A DNA stretch of 64,000 nucleotides from Anodontia alba (GCA_964016985.1 OZ024831.1:80702263-80766262), one strand, 5' to 3'; shown: positions 35,965 through 46,686, numbered from the stretch's first letter. Program-made: numbers and translations. The notes: generated by a model from the sequence alone, not told the origin.

Positions 35965-38337
35965 GCAATCCAAGAAAATGGTTATATCAACTTTATGCCA
36001 CAGACTACTTACCAAAGAATGTGTCTCTACGTCTCGATTTCGACACCAGCGTAGCTTCAGTTCTCATTGAGATCTGTAACAATAAATCTAATGTCAAACA
36101 GAGTCCAGAAGCCAATGTATGCTTTCATAGCGAGCTACTAGAAAATCTAATGAAAAAAGGACAATTTTCTGAGTATTGCTTAAACGAAAACAAAAGAGTA
36201 AAAGACGAAGCGCTGTCCGAATTAAATAAAAAATCAAGGTTCTTAAATACAGCATATAAAGAACCACGACCGCTGGCGATTGCATCATTGGACCAAATGG
36301 CAATATTCTTGTCCAAGTCTTTAAGTTTAATCAGATTCAAGAAAAGACCATCGCTGGAATACAATTCTAATAACATCATGAAGCTAGATAATGCCATATT
36401 CCCTATAAATCACAAAACGATGAAGCCATCAGAGCTAGGTAGAATAATAAACACTACAATAGAAAATCCCAAAGCTGATGTATGCCGTATAAAAAAATTG
36501 AAGCAACCAAGGCTATATAATGAAGTACTTGATGGTACAGCACACCACAGAAAGCCAAAAAGAGTAGAGAGTTTCTCAATAAAATTCAGGAATATACAAT
36601 TGCTAACACCGGATAGTGTTTTGTCTCCTCCATTAGGAAACACAAGGAAGCTAGGCATACTTGCGAGGCTCTGTCGTAAATCCAAAGCGATGTGTCCGTT
36701 GAAGACAGATGATGCATCGTGTGTTGTAGATGGACAGACCATTCTGAGCAAGGAGCACAAACTGTTATTAACTCAGTCCACGATGAGGACATCTTGCAGA
36801 GTTGAAGGTGTTGCTAAGAGACAAGACGCCTCAATGGAATTCTTCCATAATGTGTTTGATTTGGAGTGGAAGACTAAAGACATGTTACTGAAGAAAAGGT
36901 TACTGAAAACTTTGGATGCGATAGAAGGAGTTACCGTATACCTTACACAATCAAACAACTCCACTGTTGAAGTTAATGGAGTACCAAAGTTTGTTACAAA
37001 TAGTCTGAATCTCAGAAATACAATATCATGTAACATTACCATTCAACTTTGCGGATACAAACACTTAATTGTCACTTCTGTTCCATTAACATTAATAAAC
37101 ACCATTTTGCAAAAGTGCTCAGATCTTCGTTCGGCATCCTTTGAGAAATATTCCTTTACAGGCCAGAATGGTGCATATAACAGAAAAGAACGATTGTTAG
37201 CAATCGATGCTGAACCTGGAGTACAAAGACTGATGGCATCTCTCGGACTGTTACAGGTAGGATCTACCAATCCTTTTCATCGAGAAAATGTAGCTGTAGA
37301 CGGAAGTGTTTACAAACAAGCACTCGTGGGAGCTGACATACGTGATCTCTCTGACAGAATGTCTAGGTCAGTAAACAGACATTTTATGTGTGATTGCAGC
37401 ATGAATGGAGATATGACGAGGTTTGTACTATCAACTCGTTGTCTGCCTTACCGAAACACCGAATTCTTACATAGCAGATCGGCAACAGACGACTTCGTCA
37501 ACTCACCTGAAATATGGCACAGCGTCTTTGAACCTGTACCTTATTTCGTTGCTCGTGCGAGAGTCGAGGTCGTGAATAATGTTGAAACTGATATTGTCTC
37601 AAAGATAAAAATTCACCGTCATGCAAATTGGAAAGCTACATGGAATGATCAGGTAGATAATAATGATACTTGGAGAAATCAAATGGATTATGAAATTGAA
37701 TCTCGTGAAGGGTTTGATGCAAGACAGTATGATTTCTTTGCAAACAACAGCAAGGAGAATGAGGATGTTGAATTCAATCAGAAGTCAGAAATAAATAAAG
37801 AAGTAGCTACAAACAGAGGCAATAATATTAAAAACTATGGCAAACATTATGGCCTCCTTGGAAACCCCATCCAATTGGACTGGAGTATTGGCAAGAGTGA
37901 TCCGCTGGATGATTATGTACGTAAAGAAGATAGGACTGATAAAGTATTTGTGCAGGGCTTTATGCATTCTTTAAGAACGCAAATACAGAAAATCCGCACA
38001 ATGAAGATGGATTTACACGCAGAGAAAATGAAGATGATAGTATTAAAAATAATACTGTTTTTAACGTAGAGCAGTACGATTTTTATGGCAAGTCAGCCGA
38101 TGTAGACTGGAACAAAGGCGAACAAGATATAAAGGTTGAGAACCTTGATAAAGATGGGGAAGCTACTGGAATTTTTGAAGCAGCAAATTATGAATTCTTT
38201 GATGACATAGGCGAAGTGAATGAAAATATTGAAGGCGCATATAAATATACATTAGAAGACAACATGAATGGAGATGTTGAACTCAAATCCGATTATAATG
38301 CAAAACATTACGACGTCTTCGACGGCAAAGATATATG
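35965..38337 (+). CDS. Exon 4 (5' part) of the kinase gene; unknown domain plus YDFF repeats
   Basis: The acceptor GTTTTAATTTCAG precedes a long frame that enters in phase 1 from exon 3. About 570 residues (to ~37600) contain a mixed alpha/beta-looking region with scattered Cys that I cannot assign. From about 37620 the sequence turns acidic, with spaced Trp (TWNDQ, TWRNQ) and recurring motifs FDARQYDFFANN, AGLYAFFKNA, VEQYDFYGKS and FEAANYEFFDD, 30-45 residues apart. At about 37950 the frame slips: VF, then AGLYAFF, needs one more base (GTATTTG-TGCAGGG). After the slip the frame stays open to 38337, where an L1-like element interrupts it between Ile and Trp codons. The frameshift and insertion would abolish a full product from this allele. 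Confidence 0.8.
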
Positions 38338-38770
38338 TATGTATATATATGTATGTGTGTGTGTGTATAAATGTTCATTTAGCTCTTCATATATGTATCA
38401 GTCGATTACATTACATTGATCTGTTTTTTATTTATTTATTTATTTCCTTATTTGTTTATTTATTTATTTCAGCACACAAATTTAGTTGCCATACATGATA
38501 CTAAAAACTTCAATTTTGACAATATATCCATGAAAAGACTTTTTGAAATATAAAGGTTATATACCTGCGTGTGCGTTAAGTATGCACCAGTGTGGAAGCA
38601 CGAGTTATCTTATTCATTTTGTTTTCTTTTTTCCTTTTCTATATTTGTTTGTTTCATTTCTATATATTATAAAAACCGCTGGCAGTCTAGAAGCAAGAGC
38701 TTGTTGTATTATGTCACTTTTTGTTTATGTGCTGTTTAATTGCTGTTTCTATATATGTTTTTAGTAATGA

Positions 38771-41386
38771 ATGGCGTCGCATAACCAGATTAGAATATCA
38801 TCCTCGAATGTAAGGGGATTGCATGATCCACAAAAGCGCAAGGATATATTTCATTATTTACGGAATAAACAATTCCACATTTGCTGTCTCCAAGAAACCC
38901 ATTTCACTGAAAGTCTGGAACCATATATCCGCGCAGAGTGGGGTGGGAATATATATTGTAGCTCCTATACATCAAACGCTAAAGGAGTGTGTATTTTATT
39001 CAATAATAATTTAGAGTATAAAGTCTTAAAATCTAAAACGGATGGTGATGGCAATTTTATTTTGTTAGATTTAGAAATCGAAGCAAAACGTCTAACTTTA
39101 GTCAACATATACGGGCCAAACGAAGATTCGCCGGATTTTTTTAGAAATATAGCTAATTATATAGAAGAAATAGGTAATGATACATGTATCTTATGTGGGG
39201 ATTTTAATGTAATTCAAGATCAGAATCTGGACTCTTTCAATTATTTACATGTAAATAACCCCAGGGCAAAGGAATGTATTTTATCAATAAAAGAGGAATT
39301 TAACTTAGTGGACCCATTCCGAGAATTATATGAATTTGAAAGGAAATATACATGGCGAAAACCAAATCCACTTAAACAAGCACGGCTAGATTATTTTTTA
39401 GTTACACAAAACTTTATGCCCAGCATTCTAAGTCATAAAATCTTACCAAGTTACAGATCAGATCATTCGACTATTGTTATCACCTTTCAAATAAATGATT
39501 TTAAGAGAGGACGCGGTTTATGGAAATTCAACAATAGTCTATTAAAAGATAAGGATTATGTTAAAGAAGTTAAAAACTGTATTCAAAATTTGAAACAACA
39601 ACATATGATTCCGGTGTATAATTTAGAATACATTTTAAGTAACGAAAATGATCTACAGTTAACAATTTCAGATCAACTATTTCTAGAAACTTTATTAATG
39701 GAAATACGCGGCAAAACAATTTCTTATTCCTCATATAAGAAAAAACAAAATCAACAAAAAGAAGAAAAATTAGAAAAAGAAATTGAACAGATGGAAGAAT
39801 TAGAACATATTGATACCGAAATGATAAAAAACAAAAAGTTAGAACTTGAAAATTTACGTAAAGAAAGAATACAAGGTATAATGATTAGAGCAAAAATAAA
39901 ATGGGCAGAGGAAGGTGAAAAACCAACAAAATATTTTTGTAGTTTAGAAGCTAGAAATTATATAAATAAAACAGTACCAAAAATTCAAACAGATGATGGT
40001 AATATAATACAGGAGCAACAAGATATCTTAAAGGAAATAAAACACTTTTACTCTGATCTATATAAAGGTAAAGAGAGAAGTCAAGAAACAGATTATCAAG
40101 AAATTTTAAATACTTTAGATCATCCTATTTTGACACAACTGGAAAGATCAAAAATAGAAGGAGAAATCACGGAAGATGAAATAGCACATGTACTGAAAAA
40201 CATGAAAAATAACAAAAGTCCAGGCTCAGATGGGTTCACTGTGGAATTTTTCAAATTTTTCTTCAAAGATCTAAAAACTTTTATAAAGCGTGGGATCAAT
40301 GAGGGTTACTTAATGGGTAAATTCTCAATTACACAAAGACAAGGTATTATAACATGCATACCGAAAGGGGATAAACCAAGGCATTTTCTAAAGAACTGGC
40401 GACCAATTACTTTGTTAAACGTTATTTACAAAATTGCTTCAGGATGTATTGCTAACAGGTTAAAATCTGTACTACCAAAACTTATATCTTCCGATCAAAC
40501 AGGATTTATCAGTGGCCGTTATATAGGTGAAAACACGCGACTTATATATGACATAATGGATCATGTAGATAAGGAATATATACCTGGACTGCTATTAATT
40601 GTAGACTTTGAAAAAGCCTTTGATTCCATATCTTGGGAATTCATTGCAGATGTTTTAGATTTTTTTAATTTTGGTCCGTCAATTAAAAAGTGGATTTCTG
40701 TTCTTTACAATGATATATTGTCCGCTATAATCCAAAGTGGCTTCCTATCAGACTTTTTCAGTATAGGCAGAGGCTGCAGACAAGGCGACCCTTCTTCTTC
40801 CTATATTTTTTTATTATGTGCAGAAGTCTTGTCGTTGATGCTAAAACAAAATGCTGCAATTAATGGGATAAAAATTGGAGATGTGGAATATTTATTATCT
40901 CAGTTTGTTGACGATACAACCATAATACTAGATGGGTCACAACAATCGCTAGAAACAGCTATCTCAATTTTAAATTTATTTGCAAGCATGTCGGGTCTGA
41001 AAGTGAATAATTCAAAAACAAGAGCGGTATGGATAGGATGTAGAAAGTTTAGTGGGGAAACCTTTAATCATCGACTAAAACTAAATTGGAATCAAACAGA
41101 CTTCGAAATTCTAGGAATAAAATTTTCTTGCAATCTCGATACAATGACTGAAATCAACTATAAAGAAAAAATCAAACAAATCGATATCGAATTGAAACAG
41201 TGGTCTAAAAGAAAACTGACTCCGTTCGGGCGTATAACAGTTTTAAAAACACTAATTATATCTAAATTAAACCACCTATTTATAGCTCTACCAGATCCAA
41301 AAGATGAAGTTATATATACATTACAAAAGATTTTTTTTCACTTTATTTGGCAGTCAGGAAAGATAGAGTTAAAAGAGAACTATTAA
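38771..41386 (+). CDS. Retrotransposon endonuclease/reverse transcriptase (N-terminal part)
   Basis: 871 residues. The first ~230 are an APE-type endonuclease with SSNVRGL, LQETH, NIYGPN, CGDFNV, RLDYFLVT and YRSDHS in order. A Lys/Glu-rich coiled segment follows (~320-370). The reverse transcriptase then has NNKSPGSDGFT, NWRPITLLN, the catalytic LLIVDFEKAFDSISWEF, RGCRQGDPSSSYIF and FVDDTTI (F-V-D-D in place of the usual Y-A-D-D or F-A-D-D). It nicks target DNA and copies the element RNA onto it. The stop at 41384-41386 follows a lost base: just after FIWQSGK the frame passes to the second part (41347-42567). L1/Tx1-type is inferred from motif order and the C-terminal zinc knuckle. Confidence 0.93.
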   Translation: MASHNQIRISSSNVRGLHDPQKRKDIFHYLRNKQFHICCLQETHFTESLEPYIRAEWGGNIYCSSYTSNAKGVCILFNNNLEYKVLKSKTDGDGNFILLDLEIEAKRLTLVNIYGPNEDSPDFFRNIANYIEEIGNDTCILCGDFNVIQDQNLDSFNYLHVNNPRAKECILSIKEEFNLVDPFRELYEFERKYTWRKPNPLKQARLDYFLVTQNFMPSILSHKILPSYRSDHSTIVITFQINDFKRGRGLWKFNNSLLKDKDYVKEVKNCIQNLKQQHMIPVYNLEYILSNENDLQLTISDQLFLETLLMEIRGKTISYSSYKKKQNQQKEEKLEKEIEQMEELEHIDTEMIKNKKLELENLRKERIQGIMIRAKIKWAEEGEKPTKYFCSLEARNYINKTVPKIQTDDGNIIQEQQDILKEIKHFYSDLYKGKERSQETDYQEILNTLDHPILTQLERSKIEGEITEDEIAHVLKNMKNNKSPGSDGFTVEFFKFFFKDLKTFIKRGINEGYLMGKFSITQRQGIITCIPKGDKPRHFLKNWRPITLLNVIYKIASGCIANRLKSVLPKLISSDQTGFISGRYIGENTRLIYDIMDHVDKEYIPGLLLIVDFEKAFDSISWEFIADVLDFFNFGPSIKKWISVLYNDILSAIIQSGFLSDFFSIGRGCRQGDPSSSYIFLLCAEVLSLMLKQNAAINGIKIGDVEYLLSQFVDDTTIILDGSQQSLETAISILNLFASMSGLKVNNSKTRAVWIGCRKFSGETFNHRLKLNWNQTDFEILGIKFSCNLDTMTEINYKEKIKQIDIELKQWSKRKLTPFGRITVLKTLIISKLNHLFIALPDPKDEVIYTLQKIFFHFIWQSGKIELKENY

Positions 41387-42567
41387 TGCAAAACTACGAA
41401 ACTGGAGGGCTAAAAATGATAAACTTAAGAAATTATATTTATGCACTGAAATCAACATGGATAAGACGGTTAATAATAAATGACTCAAAATACAAAACTA
41501 TTTTTGAAACAAAATATTCGAAAGTAGAAGATTTAATTAACAGAGGCATAGACTTCGCCCGATTCTTAAAAACAAATAAAAATAATAAGTTCTGGAATAA
41601 CGTATTGGAAGCATGGCTAGTTGTGTGTGAAAAACAAATTCCCACTAAATTTGAGGACATATTGTCAACAAACTTATGGAATAATAAAGAATTAAAAATT
41701 AATAATAAAGCAATTTTCTATCGGCATTGGTATGATAAGCACATTCACTATATTAAAGACCTATTCAATGATGATGGACGTCTCATGAACTATAATCAGT
41801 TCATTCAAAAGTTTGAGGTGCAAACCAATTTTATACAGTTTTATGGTGTTAGAGCAGCGGTAGAACTGTATATTAGAAATAAAGGAATTGCAATAAATAC
41901 TAACATATTAACAAACAATTATTTACCATTTAAAATAAAAGTATTATTGAAAAATGAACGAGGAAGTAGAGATATGTATGAACTAATAAACAAAAAGAAT
42001 ATCATTCCAAGCAGTCAAGTTAAATGGAACACAATATTTGAACCAATCCATTTAAATTGGTCACAACTGTACAATATCCCCGCAAAAAGTTGTAATAATA
42101 CTAAATTACATTGGTTTCAATATAGATTACTCCATCGAATTTTAGCGACAAACGATTTTTTATTTAAGTGTAACATTAAACAAGATAATTTATGTAACTT
42201 TTGCAAACGTTTCCCAGAAAAGCTTGAGCACATATTTTGGTATTGTACCCTAATAATGGAATTTTGGGAACATATTGAAATGTGGATATATGAAAAAAGT
42301 AACTATTTACTTAATATAGACATGCAACGAGCCATCCTAGGTATAACAAATGTAACTGAAAATAATAAATCGATCAATTACATATTGATTTTAACTAGAT
42401 ATTACATCTATAAATGCCGTATAAATGGCAATCGACCAAGTATAGCAGAATGGATAAAAGAAGTCACCTTTTTTATACATATTGAAAAAATGATAGCGAT
42501 TAAAACTGATCGTTATCCAATATTTATAAAACACTGGGGAAAATGGTTAAATTTATTGGAATTATAG
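41347..42567 (+). CDS. Retrotransposon RT C-terminal part with zf-RVT-like knuckle
   Basis: Continues the preceding frame after a one-base slip at about 41362, in an A run (GGAAAGATAG where GGAAAAGATAG would keep frame). DRVKRELLMQNYETGGLKM continues the thumb region directly. Further on, WFQYRLLHRILATNDFLF and CNFCKRFPEKLEHIFWYC (C-x2-C-x7-H-x4-C) match the zinc-binding zf-RVT domain seen at the end of many L1/Tx1-type ORFs. Stop at 42565-42567. With the slip corrected, the protein would be about 1265 residues. Confidence 0.88.
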   Translation: MAVRKDRVKRELLMQNYETGGLKMINLRNYIYALKSTWIRRLIINDSKYKTIFETKYSKVEDLINRGIDFARFLKTNKNNKFWNNVLEAWLVVCEKQIPTKFEDILSTNLWNNKELKINNKAIFYRHWYDKHIHYIKDLFNDDGRLMNYNQFIQKFEVQTNFIQFYGVRAAVELYIRNKGIAINTNILTNNYLPFKIKVLLKNERGSRDMYELINKKNIIPSSQVKWNTIFEPIHLNWSQLYNIPAKSCNNTKLHWFQYRLLHRILATNDFLFKCNIKQDNLCNFCKRFPEKLEHIFWYCTLIMEFWEHIEMWIYEKSNYLLNIDMQRAILGITNVTENNKSINYILILTRYYIYKCRINGNRPSIAEWIKEVTFFIHIEKMIAIKTDRYPIFIKHWGKWLNLLEL

Positions 42568-43198
42568 TCAATATCAACGGTAAACTCATAATGTGGTTTC
42601 GAACCATTTTCGGGTCACATGTGAGGCGTCCATGTAAATGTACATTCATAATGTCCGTTCGAGCCTTGCTCGAGTAATACGTGATTCCTGTTTTTGTCCT
42701 GTGAGATGAAAATGTGGGGTCCGATTACACAAGGCAGTCCAGTCGAACCGGACATTTTCCTCATGATAGTGCAATTAATATATATTTAAAAAAGATAATA
42801 ATAACAATAATAATAATAATAATAATAAACTTACCTGAAATAAGCCGCTGCTGCGTATACAAACGTGAAAGCTACACCAAATCCTATGTATGTATGTATA
42901 TATATTTATATACATACATGCATACTCTATGGTGTTCAGTCAAGCGCTTAGTGATCCCGGTATACAGTTACTGAACAAAATAACTCTACAGACGCCTAGC
43001 ATAAAAGCTTATTATGATTCTTACTGTGCTTCTGTGGATGTAATGCTAAGCTTTACATATCGCCATTAAATTTTGTATGAAAGCATTTATGAATGGATAT
43101 TAGTAAAAAGCACACTTTATATGAATTATTATATTGAATGTTGTATGATATTTGACATGCTAGTGGAAAAATGAAATAAATCATAAAAAAAAAAAAAA

Positions 43199-44084
43199 AA
43201 AGATATATGGGATGAGAATGAGGGTGAAAGTGACGACGCTACTGGAACTTTTGATGCAGGGCAATATGCATTCTTTAATAGTGCAGGGGAAGTAAATAGA
43301 AATAGTAAAGTGGGTGATGAATTGACGTGGAATGAAGGAATGCTTGACGCTGGACTGTATGAGGTTGATGAAAAAAATAATCGGGACAAAAACGGTGAAG
43401 GTAAAGACGTAAGTAGTCAAGTAGCTAATGGACTCTGTCATGCAGGTCAGTTTGATTTCTTTAGAAATGCGGTGATACAGGATGGGAATATTGTAGGTGA
43501 AGACTCATGGAATGAGACACTGGACAGCAGCATAACTGCTTATGCATACGAATTCTTTGAATATGAAATCATGAAAGACAAAAATACTGATGGCGACTGG
43601 CTAGGCTGTGAAAACGTAAATTCTGACATGCCTCGAGACGTAGAGTTTCCGTTTGATAGAGAAACTAGTGCTGAATATGTTTATGAAAATTTCTTTACCT
43701 GGCACCCTCGAGATGACTCTTCCGGTTACCTACACTCCAAAACTAACGAATTCCAAGAATTTAAGAACAGTGTACCAGAGAACCTAGGACATATAACTGT
43801 ACCGTTCAAAGACATGTCAGATATCATATTTGACAAAGACAAAGATGGTGAAAAGCTTATCCTGTCATCAGGTGGCTTTGGTGATATATTCACAGCACAT
43901 ATGGCTGATTCAGAGGACATGATAATAGTGAAGAAAATTAAAAACATAAAGTTCATTGATGTCTTACGAGAGGTAAAAATTCAGATATACCTGCTACCAG
44001 GGCTGTACGTTCCTCAAATTTTCGGATTAATTGGTGGACCTGGGTTTGAAGAAACCATGATTCTACAAGAGTTCTGCGCTGGCG
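43199..44084 (+). CDS. Exon 4 (3' part) of the kinase gene: repeats and kinase N-lobe
   Basis: Starts with the second target-duplication copy and resumes the frame seen at 38337 (both at position 2 mod 3). YDFF-type motifs continue: FDAGQYAFFNSAGE, LDAGLYEVDEKN, HAGQFDFFRNA, AYAYEFFEYE and EYVYENFF. From about 43856 the protein kinase N-lobe begins: glycine loop SSGGFGDIFTAH, a Lys in IIVKKIKN at the ATP-anchoring position, and REVKIQIYL with the helix-C Glu. Then come VPQIFGLIGG and the hinge-like ILQEFCAGG. The donor GTAAGC at 44085 leaves phase 1. Known: this Lys-Glu pair positions ATP in eukaryotic protein kinases. Confidence 0.85.
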
Positions 44085-44538
44085 GTAAGCCTTTAGTCTT
44101 AAACTTAATAGCTTAAACCGAACTATTTTAGACTTTGGAACTATTTTAGACTTTGATTATTAGTAATAACACATCAGTTGTTTTCACATAAACGTTTAGT
44201 GACACGTCAACATGACCTGGCTATTGAACAAATTGTATTAAGTGATACTAAGTTAATGGATGATATGTTAATCCATAAATTCTAATGCCCCCAAAAGGGG
44301 CATTTGCAGACAGTGTAGCGCCAGATCAGATGTCTGTATAACACCCTTTAAATAGATATGAACCCTTCCAACAACCATGAGCAAAATCTGTGTTTTAGAG
44401 TAGACAGAAGTGGGTTGATGTGCAAGAAACCAAACTGTAAACCACAAGTAAAACGCCCAGCAGAAAAAAAAAAACACACAAAAAACACACACACAAAAAC
44501 CCAAACAAAAACATCTTTGATGTCGAAAGGACTGTATA
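44085..44538. other. Intron 4, left part
   Basis: Short region with a decayed palindromic core (GCAGACAGTGTAGCGCCAGATCAGATG, ~44307-44333) and an A-rich/CA-rich tract (44464-44505). No exon. Confidence 0.4.
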
Positions 44539-44639
44539 CGAAGGGCGGTCGGATAGTATCCGGACTTTCTGCTCTTTCTAAAAAAATATTGAATATTTTT
44601 CAAATTCTTTTTATTCTTTTTTAAAGTATTCCCCTCATA

Positions 44640-45555
44640 CGGCTATACACTTTTGCCATCTGCGTGGGAGCTTTTGTATTCCCTTTGCAAACCATGAAGT
44701 AGACCAACAGCTGAGGTACCAATTTACAGCTGAAATCAAAGCCGCCCTGGTCTCATATTTGTTTCCAGCGAGCCTTTTACTTCAGTTCTGGAATCAAATA
44801 AAAGTCGCAAGGGCCAAGGTCTGGGCTGTACGGAGGGTGGGACAGCAATTGCCACTTGAAGTAGTCGATAAGTTCTTCTGTAGATGAGACAGTATGAGAG
44901 GGGGCATTGTGATGCAAAAGAAAGGCATTTTTTCTGGGCTAGCCTGGGGTGCATTTTTTTAGTTTTTGTTTGAGTTTGATTTTCCAAATTAACTCGAATA
45001 GTATCTAGCAGTCACAGTTCGACCTTTTGACATGAATTGAGCCAGTGATATTCCACTTGAATCCTAAAAAGCAACCAGCATAACCTTGCCAGCAGATGGA
45101 GATGGCTTAAATTTCTTAGAAAGCTGGGAACCGGCTCGTTTCCACATCTTTGACTGAGCATTTGTTTCAGGTTCAGCATAATGAACCTACATTTCATCCC
45201 AAGTGACAAGAACGTTCAAAAACTTATTTTCATCATGATTAAAACGCCCCAAATGATCGTTTGCTATGAGCCCAGCTAGCATTCTTTATAAATCTACAGC
45301 GGGCCGTTATCGGCCCGTCAGCTACCCTGACGGGCCGATAACGGCCCGCTGTAGATTTATAAAGAATGCTTACTGGGAGCATCCTGGATACCTTTTGGTC
45401 TTTTCTCAGCTGTTTCGGCACCCACCTTGTTCTTACCTTGCTCATACCTATATTTTTTTCGTGTCTGATGTGCCGACGCTTTAACGATGCTAAGCTGATT
45501 AGCTACCTCATGCAATGTCACTCTGCGATCTTTACTGACAAAAATCAACAACAAA

Positions 45556-45625
<70 letters not shown>

Positions 45626-45791
45626 CAACAACAACAACAATCGCCACCATTCGCCAACAATTCGTCACTTCCTCAGCGGGCCTCACTGACCTGGGCTTGT
45701 CCCTCACGCTGATCCTGTCCTCCCTAAACTGTGAAACGCAGCTATAAATGATTGAACGGGATAGGCAGGCTTTAGAAAAACTTTTCTGCAA
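44640..45791 (-). pseudogene. mariner transposase remnant with lost catalytic Asp
   Basis: Minus-strand fragments in several frames. They include CVSQFREDRISVRDKPRSVRP (N-terminal), KDRRVTLHEVANQL (helix-turn-helix), RWVPKQLRKDQK (WVP motif), then TWDEM.VHYAEPETN (first catalytic region). Further on come LLHHNAPSHT and HPPYSPDLGPCDFYLIPELK. The second catalytic residue, normally Asp before N-A-P-S-H, reads His (CAC at 44911-44909). The third Asp is 34 residues on, as in D,D34D enzymes. A CA-repeat expansion, a palindrome insertion and frame breaks also destroy the gene, so it is inactive. Confidence 0.82.
45278..45370. repeat. Perfect palindrome, 44-bp arms, 5-base loop
   Basis: 45278-45321 is the exact reverse complement of 45327-45370; the loop is CTACC. 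The GC-rich inner stem is GGGCCGTTATCGGCCCGTCAG. Imperfect pairing extends outward (CCCAG / CTGGG). It interrupts the mariner transposase between the WVP motif and the first catalytic region, so it arrived after the transposon. Confidence 0.93.
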
Positions 45792-46105
45792 CCTTTGAAA
45801 AATGTAGCTAAGTTTTTCACCCTCTAAAAAGCAGAAATTTTATTACAGATCTCTGTTCCTCCAGCTTAGAGTCCATGGTAGCCCAAACACCTATCTTGTT
45901 TAAATGCTCAAAACTTCGTAATACACACTTCTCATTGAAAATGAACTGACCGATGAAGAGGCGATAAAATGTTGTTTTGCTCCTGTATAATATGTGTAGG
46001 TAGCTGCGCGTGGAAAGATAGGAGCATGAAAAGTCCGGATATTTTTCCGACCGCCCCTCATACTGTGTATATCAAAGTATTTGCGATTTGGATACTGTTA
46101 TCAAA

Positions 46106-46353
46106 CTGGGCCCGGTTGTTCAAAGCGTCGTTAGCTTAACGAGCTCGTTAAGGATCATTTCGTTAACTGTTTTAGCGGATTCAATATACAATATTCTGAT
46201 TTTTTTTGCTGAAAAAATGTGAGTAGCTTTTGCACTGCAAAAGCTACTCACATTTTTTCAGCAAAAAATTTCAGCATATTTGCGTATCACTCGATGTAAA
46301 TCTTAACGAATCGTTAACTAACGACGTCGTTAGCTTTGAACAACTGTGCCCTG
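46106..46353. mobile_element. MITE GGGCCCGGTTGTTCAAAGC with central perfect hairpin
   Basis: Outer ends GGGCCCGGTTGTTCAAAGCG and CTTTGAACAACTGTGCCC pair, followed by further paired CGTTAGCTAACGA-type sequence. The centre, 46202-46234 and 46236-46268, is a perfect 33-bp-arm hairpin around a single C. No coding sequence. Confidence 0.85.
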
Positions 46354-46686
46354 ATTGTTAAATTAGGGGAATTGTTACACATTCAGGGCGGGTGACTTTG
46401 TCAAAATTGTGTTGCCTTACTTCTGAAAAGGCATCTACTCTTATAGGAAAGGGTTTGCTCCCTTTTTTGAGATCCGTGTTCAGAAGGGGCTTGGTGTGCA
46501 GGAAAGTAAACAATATATTCTACGGTATCTATCGTCAAGACGTCGTATCAACGTTGAATCGACGTTGTTTCAACATTGTTTGCCCGCTGGGGAAGGTTTT
46601 GATCAGACCGTATGAATGAGCAGGCAGAATTAGGCATTCGTTTCTCGTACATGCGAGAAGACCTTTTTTTCACACTATTTGACAAA

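Larger units (their letters stand above)
38338..43198 (+). mobile_element. L1-like non-LTR retrotransposon inserted in a coding exon
   Basis: 4861 bp ending in a poly-A tail (43185-43198). It is flanked by the exact duplication AAAGATATATG (38327-38337 and 43199-43209), the footprint of target-primed reverse transcription. It carries one endonuclease/RT reading frame and no RNA-binding ORF1, so it is probably 5'-truncated or a single-ORF type. The 5' segment (38338-38770) is simple TATG/GTGT/TTTA sequence. Removing the element and one duplication restores an open frame through the kinase exon. The element is young: intact catalytic motifs and only one frame break. Confidence 0.95.
44539..46060 (-). 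mobile_element. mariner-type element, decayed, with nested inserts
   Basis: Ends CGAAGGGCGGTCGGATAGTATCCGGACTTT and AAAAGTCCGGATATTTTTCCGACCGCCCCTCA are inverted repeats with TA on both outer sides (44537-44538, 46061-46062). The minus strand carries a fragmented transposase, an expanded CA tract (45558-45623) and a 44-bp-arm palindrome (45278-45370). It lies in the last intron of the kinase gene, antisense to it. Confidence 0.88.

Noticed and set aside
44358..44624. Plus-strand open frame rich in Lys and Thr
   Set aside because: Caused by an A/CA-rich tract and running into the mariner terminal repeat.
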